A stretch of DNA of 30,047 nt from Lachnospiraceae bacterium UBA2734 (lineage in GTDB: Bacteria; Bacillota; Clostridia; Lachnospirales; Lachnospiraceae), in contig DEKA01000033.1 in NCBI GenBank assembly GCA_002353635.1, positions 2,351 through 32,397 of the forward strand. Reading direction: 5' to 3'. Shown in pieces: positions 6,866-14,911 of this stretch. Each line of letters opens with the position of its first letter. Position 1 is the stretch's first letter. Position numbers and translations under genes: made by a program. A model generated the notes under the pieces. It was given only the letters and a program-made list of their open reading frames with translations. It had not been told where the DNA came from and did no database searches.

Positions 6866-8011
6866 ATGGAATATATCGTCAATACACTTGATAACTTAAT
6901 CCATCAGACCGCCTTTATGAACCTGACCTGGGGCAACTATCTCATGATCGCTGTTGCGTGTGTGTTCCTTTACCTCGCAATTGCCAAGGACTTTGAGCCT
7001 CTGCTCCTCGTCGGCATCGCCTTCGGCATGCTGCTCGTCAATATCTATCCCGACATCATCGCAGCGCCTACAGCGACATCCAACGGCGGACTTCTGTATT
7101 ACTTCTTCCAGCTGGATGAGTGGGCAATTCTTCCGTCCCTCATCTTCATGGGCGTAGGTGCCATGACGGATTTCGGTCCTCTGATCGCAAATCCCTCCAG
7201 CTTCCTTCTGGGCGCTGCAGCGCAGTTTGGTATCTTTGCCGCCTATTTTGGCGCCATTGCCATGGGCTTCAACGGCAAAGCGGCAGCTGCCATCTCCATC
7301 ATCGGCGGCGCAGACGGCCCTACCTCGATCTTTCTGGCTTCCAAGCTTGGACAGACCGACCTCATGGGACCTATTGCCGTGGCGGCGTACTCGTATATGT
7401 CCCTTGTGCCGATCATTCAGCCGCCCATCATGAAGCTCTTCACCTCTGAGAAGGATCGTCAGATCAAGATGAAGCAGCTCCGTCCCGTATCGAAGCTCGA
7501 GAGGATTCTGTTCCCTATCGTCGTCACGATCATCGTCTGCATGATCCTGCCGACCACAGCACCTCTTGTAGGTATGCTGATGCTGGGCAACCTCTTCCGC
7601 GAGTGCGGCGTTGTGAGACAGCTCCAGGAGACTGCTTCCAACGCGCTGATGTACATCGTTGTCATCCTCCTGTCCACATCCGTAGGTGCGACGACATCCG
7701 CAGAGGCATTCCTCAATGTCACAACGCTCAAGATTGTGGCCCTTGGTCTGATCGCCTTCGCATTTGGTACTGCGGCCGGCGTTGTTTTCGGTCAGCTCAT
7801 GAAGATCGCTACACACGGCAAAGTCAATCCTCTCATCGGTTCCGCAGGCGTATCCGCTGTTCCTATGGCAGCGCGTGTATCCCAGAAGGTCGGTGCGGAG
7901 GCTGATCCTACCAACTTCCTTCTCATGCATGCCATGGGCCCGAACGTAGCCGGTGTCATCGGTACCGCAGTCGTAGCCGGTGTATTCATGGCCGTGTTCG
8001 GAATTGTCTGA
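6866..8011 (+). CDS. oadB: Na+-translocating decarboxylase beta subunit
   Basis: 381 residues, about 10 hydrophobic segments. The family motifs are intact: GVGAMTDFGPL (96-106), GGADGPTSIF (147-156, the conserved Asp150 of the Na+/H+ path), GSAGVSAVPMAARVSQK and HAMGPNVAGVIG near the C-terminus. The subunit decarboxylates carboxybiotin and uses the energy to export Na+. Length is a little under classical OadB (about 430), because the first periplasmic part is shorter. Ribosome site GGAGG at 6850-6854, ATG at 6866. Sequence alone does not distinguish OadB, MmdB and GcdB subtypes. Confidence 0.94.
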   Translation: MEYIVNTLDNLIHQTAFMNLTWGNYLMIAVACVFLYLAIAKDFEPLLLVGIAFGMLLVNIYPDIIAAPTATSNGGLLYYFFQLDEWAILPSLIFMGVGAMTDFGPLIANPSSFLLGAAAQFGIFAAYFGAIAMGFNGKAAAAISIIGGADGPTSIFLASKLGQTDLMGPIAVAAYSYMSLVPIIQPPIMKLFTSEKDRQIKMKQLRPVSKLERILFPIVVTIIVCMILPTTAPLVGMLMLGNLFRECGVVRQLQETASNALMYIVVILLSTSVGATTSAEAFLNVTTLKIVALGLIAFAFGTAAGVVFGQLMKIATHGKVNPLIGSAGVSAVPMAARVSQKVGAEADPTNFLLMHAMGPNVAGVIGTAVVAGVFMAVFGIV

Positions 8012-8055
8012 TGTGCTAAACAGCTGCGTATAAAGAAATTTACAAGGAGATATAT

Positions 8056-9480
8056 ATGGCTGAACAGGTTAAACATCCCGTTAAGATTATGGAAACCGTT
8101 CTGCGTGATGCCGGTCAGTCCCTGATCGCCACCAGAATGCCCATTGAAGAAATGCTGCCGATCCTGGATACAATGGACAAGGTCGGCTATGCCGCAGTAG
8201 AGTGCTGGGGCGGCGCCACATTCGACAGCTGCCTGCGCTTCCTGCACGAGGATCCGTGGGAGAGACTCCGCATTCTGAAGTCTCACTTCAAGAACACCCC
8301 CACACAGATGCTGCTCCGCGGACAGAATATCCTCGGTTATTCCCACTATGCAGATGACGTTGTCGACCGCTTCGTAAAGAAGTCTGTTGAGAACGGCATC
8401 GACAGAATCCGTATTTTCGACTGCCTGAACGATCTGAGAAACCTCAAGACCGCTGTCAAGGCAACGAAGGAAGCCGGCGCACATGCACAGATCGCTCTGG
8501 TTTACACACTGGGCTCCGCTTACACTTTGGAGTACTGGGAGAATATCGCAAGAGAGATCGAGGAGATGGGCGCTGATTCCCTCTGCATCAAGGATATGTC
8601 CGGACTTCTTCGTCCCCAGCAGGCATTTGAGCTCGTATCCGCACTGAAGAGAGGAACAAAGCTGCCAATCGATCTGCACACACACTACACCTCCGGCCAG
8701 GCTTCCATGACCTATTGGAAGGCCGCTGAGGCAGGTGTTGACATCATCGACTGCGCAACAACACCTTTCTCCATGGGCACATCCCAGCCTTCTACCGATG
8801 TCATGGTAGAGGCATTCAGAGGAACAGCCTATGATACAGGTCTTGACCAGAAACTCCTGAAGAAAGTTTCTGATTACTTCACACCTTACCGTGAGCAGTG
8901 CCTGAAGGATGGTCTGATGTCCACAAAGGTTCTGGGCGTCAACACAAGAACCATGCTGTATCAGGTACCCGGCGGCATGCTCTCCAACATGATCAAGCAG
9001 CTGGGCGAGCAGGGCAAGTCCGACAAGCTCACAGAGGTTCTCGAGGAAGTGCCGAGAGTCCGCAAGGATCTTGGCGAGCCGCCGCTCGTTACACCTTCTT
9101 CCCAGATCGTGGGCACACAGGCTGTCATGAACGTCCTCATGGGCGAGAGATACAAGATGTGCACACAGCAGACAAAGGATCTTGTTATGGGCAAATACGG
9201 CCAGACCATCAAGCCCATGGACGAGAAGGTTGTCGAGAAGATCATCGGCAAGGAGAACATGGACAAGAGAATCACCTGCAGACCTGCAGATCTGATTCCC
9301 CCGGCTATGGACAAGTTCACAGAAGAGGCCAAGGCACACGGGGCAAAGAGCGAAGAGGATGTTCTTTCTTATGCTTCCTTCCCGCAGGTTGCAACTGACT
9401 TCTTCAAGTGGAGAGAGGCACAGCAGAGTGGTGTCGATCTCACAAAGGCAGACAGCAAGAACAAGGCTTATCCCGCATAA
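8056..9480 (+). CDS. Oxaloacetate/pyruvate carboxyltransferase subunit (5S/PycB-like)
   Basis: 474 residues of the HMGL-like TIM-barrel carboxyltransferase family (OadA, PycB, transcarboxylase 5S). The metal site is complete: Asp18 (VLRDAGQS), Lys179 (LCIKDMSG, carbamylated in relatives), His208 and His210 (DLHTHYTSG). Family motifs GGATFDSCLRFL, QMLLRGQNILGY and RIFDCLND are present. Unlike OadA (about 600 residues) it ends before any biotin domain, so it must use the separate carrier at 6461. One oddity is Gly20 where the usual motif is RDAHQS. Start ATG 8056 with AAGGAG at 8043-8048. It is the last gene of the operon, 44 bases after the beta subunit and followed by a terminator. Reaction: oxaloacetate to pyruvate with carboxyl transfer to biotin, or the reverse. 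Confidence 0.92.
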   Translation: MAEQVKHPVKIMETVLRDAGQSLIATRMPIEEMLPILDTMDKVGYAAVECWGGATFDSCLRFLHEDPWERLRILKSHFKNTPTQMLLRGQNILGYSHYADDVVDRFVKKSVENGIDRIRIFDCLNDLRNLKTAVKATKEAGAHAQIALVYTLGSAYTLEYWENIAREIEEMGADSLCIKDMSGLLRPQQAFELVSALKRGTKLPIDLHTHYTSGQASMTYWKAAEAGVDIIDCATTPFSMGTSQPSTDVMVEAFRGTAYDTGLDQKLLKKVSDYFTPYREQCLKDGLMSTKVLGVNTRTMLYQVPGGMLSNMIKQLGEQGKSDKLTEVLEEVPRVRKDLGEPPLVTPSSQIVGTQAVMNVLMGERYKMCTQQTKDLVMGKYGQTIKPMDEKVVEKIIGKENMDKRITCRPADLIPPAMDKFTEEAKAHGAKSEEDVLSYASFPQVATDFFKWREAQQSGVDLTKADSKNKAYPA

Positions 9481-9522
9481 GGAAAGGTACTTTCTTAGTT
9501 GACTTAGCATTAATAGCATCTC

Positions 9523-9555
9523 AAGGGCCCTCACTCTTCGGAGTGAGGGCCTTTT
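9523..9555 (+). terminator. Terminator of the decarboxylase operon with UUCG loop
   Basis: GGCCCTCACTC (9526-9536) pairs perfectly with GAGTGAGGGCC (9541-9551) around a TTCG tetraloop, with AA before and TTTT (9552-9555) after. The stable UUCG loop and 11-bp stem make it a clear intrinsic terminator 43 bases after the last gene. Confidence 0.93.
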
Positions 9556-9738
9556 GCGCGGTGCTGGATGTCCGGTGGACATCCGTTCAGTGCGGACCGA
9601 AGCGGAGTGCAGACCGGCGCGACACGGGCGAAGGCACGCTGTGCCACAGCGAATGACGCCCCTCATGACAGGATTACATCGCTCATGGCAGAAAGAGCAA
9701 ATGATGCGCGCACAGGGGTGCGAAACAGCTGCCTTTTT
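9556..9738 (+). other. Intergenic region with small inverted repeats, no gene seen
   Basis: Reading frames here are short, lack ribosome sites and have no recognisable protein. Two perfect hairpins are visible: GGATGTCC (9566-9573)/GGACATCC (9577-9584), and GGCAC (9633-9637)/GTGCC (9641-9645). The composition is GC-rich up to about 9720 and then switches to the AT-rich promoter of the next gene. Confidence 0.6.
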
Positions 9739-9747
9739 TGTTATAAT
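9739..9747 (+). promoter_or_regulatory. Extended -10 promoter of the debranching enzyme gene
   Basis: TGTTATAAT (TATAAT at 9742-9747 preceded by TG) is a perfect extended -10 box after a T-run. The hexamer 17 bases upstream (TGCGAA) is a poor -35. The predicted start is near 9754, about 100 bases before the ATG. Confidence 0.65.
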
Positions 9748-9764
9748 CTATAAGTATTGGATAA

Positions 9765-9780
9765 ACGAAAACGATTTCAA
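9765..9780. promoter_or_regulatory. cre-like operator 1 (LacI/CcpA family site)
   Basis: CGAAAACGATTTCA (9766-9779) matches the catabolite-responsive element TGAAARCGYTTTCA at 12 of 14 positions, with the central CG intact. It lies just downstream of the predicted transcription start, a position where CcpA or a LacI-type sugar repressor would block transcription. Confidence 0.55.
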
Positions 9781-9792
9781 TTGGTACTTTTG

Positions 9793-9806
9793 TGAAAGCG
9801 GTTACA
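9793..9806. promoter_or_regulatory. cre-like operator 2 (LacI/CcpA family site)
   Basis: TGAAAGCGGTTACA matches TGAAARCGYTTTCA at 12 of 14 positions. Its centre is 27 bp from that of the first site, so a pair of operators lies in the 5' leader of the debranching enzyme gene. Confidence 0.5.
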
Positions 9807-9856
9807 CGAGATGATGCCGTGTACGGGGGACGCTTTGACGGGATGGGACGGACAAG

Positions 9857-12058
9857 ATGAAATTAAATGATGCAGTGGAAAATATGCTGCGCCTCAGCCG
9901 CGAGGATGCAGACAGAATCAGGGATCACCGGGAGGACGTGGACAAGCTCTATGCGGACATGGGTACAAAGGCCGCAACGATGCTGCACCCCACTGCCGAA
10001 ATAGCGGGCTTCAAGGTGCGTCCCGGTTACTGCACAATGAACGGTGCACAGGAGATCCCCGGCGGCGTGAACTTTACCATTTACTCCCTGAATGCGACGG
10101 CCTGTACGCTTGTCCTGTATCACCGCAAGGCGGATGAACCCTTTGCAGAGATTCCGATTCCTGATGACTTTAAGATCGGACATGTGTGGTCGATCATTGT
10201 TTTCGGACTGAATGTTGAGGAGTTCGAGTACACATACCGTCTTGACGGCCCGTGGGATCCGAAGAAAGGACTTCGCTTCGACAAGAATAAGGAGATACTG
10301 GATCCATACGCACGTGCCGTCGTCGGTCAGAGAAAGTGGGGAGACAGCAGGGCGAGCCGGCAGGGCGGCACTTACAGGGCACGCGTCGTCAAGAGCAATT
10401 TTATCTGGGATACCACAGGATTTCCGAACACGCCAATGGAGGATACCATCATTTATGAGATGCACGTCAGGGGTTTTACAAGGGATGCATCTTCCGGCGT
10501 GCAGTATCCCGGAACATTCGCGGGTATTATCGAAAAGATTCCCTATCTGAAGCAGCTCGGTGTAACTGCGGTGGAACTGCTGCCAATTTTTGAGTTCGAT
10601 GAAGTGGCGAACGGCCACACCTATAACGGCAAAAGACTCTACGAGTACTGGGGGTACAACACCGTCGCCTTTTTTGCACCGAATACGAGTTATGCTGCCT
10701 CAGCGGAGTACAACCGCGAAGGAAGAGAACTCAAGGAGATGGTCCAGCTCCTGAAGGAGAACGGGATAGAGGTCATCCTGGACGTTGTTTTCAATCATAC
10801 AGCGGAAGGAAATGAGCACGGACCGTTTATCTCCTTCAGAGGTCTTGACAACAGCATCTGGTACATGCTTACCCCGGACGGGCATTACTACAATTTCTCC
10901 GGGTGCGGCAATACGATGAACTGCAACCATCCTGTCGTGCAGCAGTATATCGTAGACTGCCTTCGCTATTGGGTGACGGCGTACCATATTGACGGCTTCC
11001 GCTTTGACCTCGCGAGCATACTGGGACGTGATGAGAACGGCAGGCCAATGGAGAATCCGCCGCTTCTGCAGCGCCTGGCCTTTGACCCGATCCTTGGCAA
11101 TGTCAAGCTGATCGCCGAGGCCTGGGATGCCGGCGATCTCTATCAGGTGGGCTCTTTCCCGGCATACAACCGCTGGGCGGAGTGGAACGGCAAGTACAGA
11201 GACTGCATGCGCGACTACCTGAAGGGTAACTACTGGAATGCGCCTGAGGCAGCAGCGAGGATCACAGGGTCACTTGATCTGTATTACGGCGTTTACAGCG
11301 GGTACACGAGCTCGGTCAATTTTCTGACCTGTCACGACGGCTTTACTCTGTATGATCTCTATGCCTATAACCATAAGCACAACGAGGCGAACGGCTGGGA
11401 CAATTCAGATGGGGCCAATGACAACCGCAGCTGGAACTGCGGCGCGGAGGGCGATACCGACGATCCCGCGGTGAACAGACTCCGCTTTCAGATGATGCGG
11501 AATGCGATCACTGCGCTTATGTGCAGCCGCGGAACGCCAATGGTGCTCATGGGAGATGAGTTCGGCAACACGCAGTACGGCAACAACAACGGGTACTGTC
11601 AGGACAATAAGATCTCCTGGCTCGACTGGAGTCTTCTTAAGAAGAATAAGGATTTCTTTGACTTCTACTGTCAGATCATTGCGTTCAGGAAGGCGCACCC
11701 CTGCATCTCGCACTCTCTTCCGCAGGCTAAGTGCGGTCTCGCCCAGGTGTGCCTGTGTACGGACAACCCCGACGATCACAAAATCACACCAGAAACATCT
11801 CTTTTAGGTGTGCTCTTTGCGGGGTATAATGAAAAGACATCCGGGGACGACGTGGTTTACCTCGTTCTGAACCCTTATTGGGGAGCACAGACAATCCGCA
11901 TGCCGGCTCTGCCGGACGGATATGCCTGGGGAATTGCCGTGAATACCGCAGATCCGGACGGCAAGTGGTACCGGGAGGATCCGGCTTATCTGGACGCACC
12001 GGAGTACAAGGTGCCGGCAAGAAGCGTATGTGTATATGTCATGCTGCAGAAAGCTTGA
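9857..12058 (+). CDS. glgX: Glycogen debranching enzyme / type I pullulanase-like (GH13)
   Basis: 733 residues. An N-terminal segment (about 1-55) precedes a CBM48-like beta domain (about 55-165: GVNFTIYSLNATACTLVLYHR, YTYRLDGPWDP). A GH13 barrel follows (about 185-600), with region I VILDVVFNHTAEG, Asp384 nucleophile (DGFRFDLAS), Glu421 acid/base (LIAEAWDAG) and Asp494 (LTCHDG). The C-terminal beta domain ends the protein. The IYEMHVRGFT and ELLPIFEFDE motifs are typical of GlgX/TreX/isoamylase enzymes, which cleave alpha-1,6 branches in glycogen or maltodextrins. No signal peptide, so it is cytoplasmic. Start ATG 9857 has a weak purine stretch. It stands alone behind an extended -10 promoter and two cre-like sites, implying carbon catabolite control. 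Isoamylase versus limit-dextrin specificity cannot be decided. Confidence 0.93.
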   Translation: MKLNDAVENMLRLSREDADRIRDHREDVDKLYADMGTKAATMLHPTAEIAGFKVRPGYCTMNGAQEIPGGVNFTIYSLNATACTLVLYHRKADEPFAEIPIPDDFKIGHVWSIIVFGLNVEEFEYTYRLDGPWDPKKGLRFDKNKEILDPYARAVVGQRKWGDSRASRQGGTYRARVVKSNFIWDTTGFPNTPMEDTIIYEMHVRGFTRDASSGVQYPGTFAGIIEKIPYLKQLGVTAVELLPIFEFDEVANGHTYNGKRLYEYWGYNTVAFFAPNTSYAASAEYNREGRELKEMVQLLKENGIEVILDVVFNHTAEGNEHGPFISFRGLDNSIWYMLTPDGHYYNFSGCGNTMNCNHPVVQQYIVDCLRYWVTAYHIDGFRFDLASILGRDENGRPMENPPLLQRLAFDPILGNVKLIAEAWDAGDLYQVGSFPAYNRWAEWNGKYRDCMRDYLKGNYWNAPEAAARITGSLDLYYGVYSGYTSSVNFLTCHDGFTLYDLYAYNHKHNEANGWDNSDGANDNRSWNCGAEGDTDDPAVNRLRFQMMRNAITALMCSRGTPMVLMGDEFGNTQYGNNNGYCQDNKISWLDWSLLKKNKDFFDFYCQIIAFRKAHPCISHSLPQAKCGLAQVCLCTDNPDDHKITPETSLLGVLFAGYNEKTSGDDVVYLVLNPYWGAQTIRMPALPDGYAWGIAVNTADPDGKWYREDPAYLDAPEYKVPARSVCVYVMLQKA

Positions 12059-12157
12059 ATATGAATGGTGATGCGAAGGACGCGGCACAGGGCATAGATG
12101 CGACAGGATTCTGACCGCACAGAAAAAGCGGCAGCTGTGAATACAGGAGCAGAATAA

Positions 12158-12841
12158 ATGGCCAGCAGAATTTTGGTAGTGGATGACGAGAGCAGAATGA
12201 GAAAGCTCGTCGGTGACTTCTTAAGACGTGACGGATACGAAGTTCTAGAGGCGGGCGACGGGCAGGAGGCGGTCGATATTTTCCGGGAGAACCGGGATAT
12301 CGCCCTTATCATCATGGATGTGATGATGCCGAAGATGGACGGCTACCAGGCGACGAAGCTGATTCGGGAGGAGTCAAAGGTCCCGATCATCATGCTGACG
12401 GCGAAGTCGGAGGAGAGGGATGAGCTCGAGGGGTTCGATCTCGGCGTGGACGAGTACGTCACAAAGCCGTTCTCCCCTAAGACCCTTGTGGCGAGAGTCG
12501 GCGCAATACTGCGGCGCAGCGGCGCGACGGAGAAGGAGAGGATCGAGATTGACGGAATTGTCCTCGACCGCGCGGCGCACCAGGTGACGATCGACGGAAG
12601 ACCTGTTGAACTCTCATTCAAGGAATTCGAGCTCCTCGCGTATTTTATGGAGAATAACGGCCGTGCCCTCTCAAGAGAGATGATCCTGAACCATGTCTGG
12701 AACTATGACTACTACGGCGATGCGCGCACAATTGACACGCACGTGAAGAAGCTTCGCAGCAAGATGGGAGAGAAAGGAAATCTCATCCAGACAATCTGGG
12801 GCATGGGCTACAAGTTCGAGGCGCCGCAGAGCGGACAGTAA
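12158..12841 (+). CDS. OmpR-family response regulator (orphan)
   Basis: 227 residues. The receiver domain (about 4-118) has the acidic pair DDE (9-11), phosphoacceptor Asp54 (LIIMDVMMPKMDG), Thr81 (MLTAKSEE) and Lys103 (YVTKPFSP). The C-terminal winged helix (about 130-225) has LSFKEFELLAYFMENNGRAL and the DARTIDTHVKKLRSKMG recognition helix. It is a DNA-binding regulator activated by phosphorylation. The next gene is on the opposite strand and no classical HisKA kinase is adjacent. The HAMP-HisKA kinase at 23073 is of the type usually found next to such regulators. The leader (12069-12095) contains part of the GCGGCAC hairpin repeat found elsewhere in the window. The purine stretch CAGGAG (12144-12149) precedes ATG 12158. 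Confidence 0.93.
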   Translation: MASRILVVDDESRMRKLVGDFLRRDGYEVLEAGDGQEAVDIFRENRDIALIIMDVMMPKMDGYQATKLIREESKVPIIMLTAKSEERDELEGFDLGVDEYVTKPFSPKTLVARVGAILRRSGATEKERIEIDGIVLDRAAHQVTIDGRPVELSFKEFELLAYFMENNGRALSREMILNHVWNYDYYGDARTIDTHVKKLRSKMGEKGNLIQTIWGMGYKFEAPQSGQ

Positions 12842-12847
12842 AATCTG

Positions 12848-13060
12848 TCATCTGCAGGAATTGTTCTTCGTATTGCTTCTGTCAGATGTCTGTGCTGCAT
12901 CTTTATTCGGCTTCACAGAGGATGTCTGGCGGACCTGCCCAAGCAGGTCTTTTGTGCGCTTCTCCTGTTTCTCTTTTCTTTTCTTCAATCTGCGGTAGGC
13001 CTGTCCGATCAGGATGCCGACGAGGAGAGAGAGAATACAGATCAGAGCATTGAACAGCAT
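12848..13060 (-). CDS. Small single-span membrane protein, unknown function
   Basis: Reading from 13060 down to 12848 gives 70 residues: a hydrophobic N-terminus (MLFNALICILSLLVGILIGQ, about residues 2-20), a basic/coiled patch (AYRRLKKRKEKQEKR), then a polar Ser/Asn/Lys tail. AGAGG lies 8 bases before the ATG on this strand. The frame extends upstream (to 13165), but the ribosome site supports the shorter form. It resembles small membrane proteins with an N-in/out anchor and charged cytoplasmic tail; no family is recognised. It converges on the regulator gene, 6 bases from its stop, and is the only plausible minus-strand gene here. It could still be a chance frame. Confidence 0.5.
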   Translation of the reverse strand: MLFNALICILSLLVGILIGQAYRRLKKRKEKQEKRTKDLLGQVRQTSSVKPNKDAAQTSDRSNTKNNSCR

Positions 13061-13202
13061 ATGAAAACCTCTTTTCACTTTCCTGTATCCGATGCGGCAC
13101 ATATGCACTGCCCGGGATACCGGATGTTTTTGATTTTTCTGCAGTATCTGTTCATTGTAGCGCATATCTTTATTTTCAGAAAGGCTTTAACAGGAACCGG
13201 CA

Positions 13203-14852
13203 TTGAAGCGCAGGCACAATCCCGCCGCCCTGCTCTGGCGCAGGATTTCGGTCGGCGGAAAAATGAATATTTTTACGCTCGTCCTGGCAGCGGTGATCAC
13301 AGTATCACTCGCTGCCTACATCTATGTGCAGGAGTTCGCAACCGGTGCTATGGGAGAGGCCCTCTCGGACATCGCCTACTGCGAGAAGGCACAGGAGGCA
13401 ATGGAGGCGGAGACGACGGCGTTCAAGACGCTCGTGCACGAATATTCCAGGGAAAACCAGGAGAATTTTGACCATGCCAGGCGGATGATGGAGAGGGCAC
13501 TGGCCAATCTTCCATCCAATTATAAGATGGTTGGTGCAGAGCGCTATGCGAGGACGTGGAATCTGCGCAACGCTTATGACAATTATGCAAAGGATCGGGA
13601 CAAGGTCATTGAAGCTGCCATGAAAACAAACGCTCTGCATCACCAGTCGCAGAGTGAGATCACCAGTCTGTACGCCGTCTATAACGAACAGGACTATATT
13701 GACAGCTATATCCGGCAGATCGAACAGCTGAGCGTCGTACAGGGATCAGACATTTATCAGGTGCGTGCACCTATTCTGCAGATCGTGCTGAAGGTCCTCA
13801 TTGCCCTGCTGTTCCTTACCATGGTCATCTGCGCAGCCGTGAGCCGCGCCATCAGCAGGACGGTTGTACGCCCTGTCATCCGTCTCTCTCAGGATGCTGT
13901 GCGGATTGGAAAAGGCGATTTCTCAGAGCCGGATATAGTTACGCAGTCGCAGGATGAAGTGGGGGACCTTGTGCGCTCCTTCAACCAGATGAAGCATGCG
14001 ACGGCGGAGAATATCCGTATGCTTCAGGAGAATCAGGAACTTGAAGAGCGCGTGCACAGCGAGGAGCTGGAAAAAATCCAGCTGGAGAAGCAGCTGGAGA
14101 GCACACGCCTTGACCTCCTGCAGAGCCAGATTCATCCGCATTTTCTCTTTAATACGCTCAATTCCATCGCCGGCATGGCAGAACTGGAGGACGCGGACAC
14201 CACGCGCCGGATGATCATGGCGCTCTCGAACCTCTTTCGCTACAATCTCCATACGACGGATCAGCTCGTTACGCTCTCTCAGGAAATCAGCGTGCTGAAC
14301 GACTATATGTTTCTGCAGAAAATGCGATTTGGAGACAGACTGCAGTACAGCGTTCACGCCGATCAGGCAGTGAAGGCGGAGGAGATCACACTCCCTGCCT
14401 TCCTGCTACAGCCGCTCGCGGAGAATGCTGTTGTACACGGCCTTTCTCCGAAGGAGGAGGGTGGAAGTGTCGATCTGGACATATCAATATGTCCGGGAAG
14501 GTCGAAAGGCGAACCTTTGTTCCATAGCGAAGGAACCCTGATCAGCAGGCAGCACACACCGTCTGACAATAATGACCATCAGTCGGACATTGGAGAGAAG
14601 AAACAGTTCCTCTGTATCTGTGTGCGTGATACCGGCATTGGTATGGAGGAGACTCAGCTGCAGGAAATCCGCAAATCCCTGCAGGATCTGCACCGCACGT
14701 CCGGCACCGGCATCGGCCTTGGCAATACGAACAGGCGGCTGCACAGCATTTATAAGGATGCAGCGATGGAGATAGACAGCCGAAGGGGCGAGGGAACGGC
14801 GGTGACGATCAGCATTCCGATGAAGGATGACTGCGGCACGGCAGAAGAATAA
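13203..14852 (+). CDS. LytS/YesM-type sensor histidine kinase
   Basis: 549 residues. Membrane helix 1 lies at about 21-43 (MNIFTLVLAAVITVSLAAYI), an extracytoplasmic sensor region at about 44-190, and helix 2 at about 193-215. A HAMP domain (about 216-270) and coiled coil (about 270-305) follow. The His_kinase domain has QIHPHFLFNTLN with phospho-acceptor His313, then an HATPase with N-box QPLAENAVVHG (about 403-413), DTGIGM (Asp476) and GTGIGLGNTNRRL. About 28 extra polar residues lie between the N-box and DTGIG. The start is TTG 13203 (AGGA 7 bases upstream), which keeps the RNKINLF-like juxtamembrane segment; ATG 13263 is the alternative. It pairs with the AraC-type regulator 59 bases downstream. 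Such pairs usually sense extracellular carbohydrate and switch on adjacent transporters, here the TRAP locus. Confidence 0.92.
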   Translation: MKRRHNPAALLWRRISVGGKMNIFTLVLAAVITVSLAAYIYVQEFATGAMGEALSDIAYCEKAQEAMEAETTAFKTLVHEYSRENQENFDHARRMMERALANLPSNYKMVGAERYARTWNLRNAYDNYAKDRDKVIEAAMKTNALHHQSQSEITSLYAVYNEQDYIDSYIRQIEQLSVVQGSDIYQVRAPILQIVLKVLIALLFLTMVICAAVSRAISRTVVRPVIRLSQDAVRIGKGDFSEPDIVTQSQDEVGDLVRSFNQMKHATAENIRMLQENQELEERVHSEELEKIQLEKQLESTRLDLLQSQIHPHFLFNTLNSIAGMAELEDADTTRRMIMALSNLFRYNLHTTDQLVTLSQEISVLNDYMFLQKMRFGDRLQYSVHADQAVKAEEITLPAFLLQPLAENAVVHGLSPKEEGGSVDLDISICPGRSKGEPLFHSEGTLISRQHTPSDNNDHQSDIGEKKQFLCICVRDTGIGMEETQLQEIRKSLQDLHRTSGTGIGLGNTNRRLHSIYKDAAMEIDSRRGEGTAVTISIPMKDDCGTAEE

Positions 14853-14911
14853 AAGACAAGCCAATGAGGGCAGATGCACAGGATGTTCAGCTGCCCTGGA
14901 AGGAGTACGGA

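Noticed and set aside
7792..9666. A 624-residue open frame on the minus strand across the beta and 5S-like genes
   Set aside because: It lies antisense to two clearly recognisable enzymes, is Cys/Leu/His-rich with no motif, and mirrors the codon bias of the + strand genes.
9408..9814. Several short + strand frames through the terminator region before glgX
   Set aside because: They cross a strong terminator, have no ribosome sites and no recognisable protein; the region is intergenic hairpin sequence and promoter.
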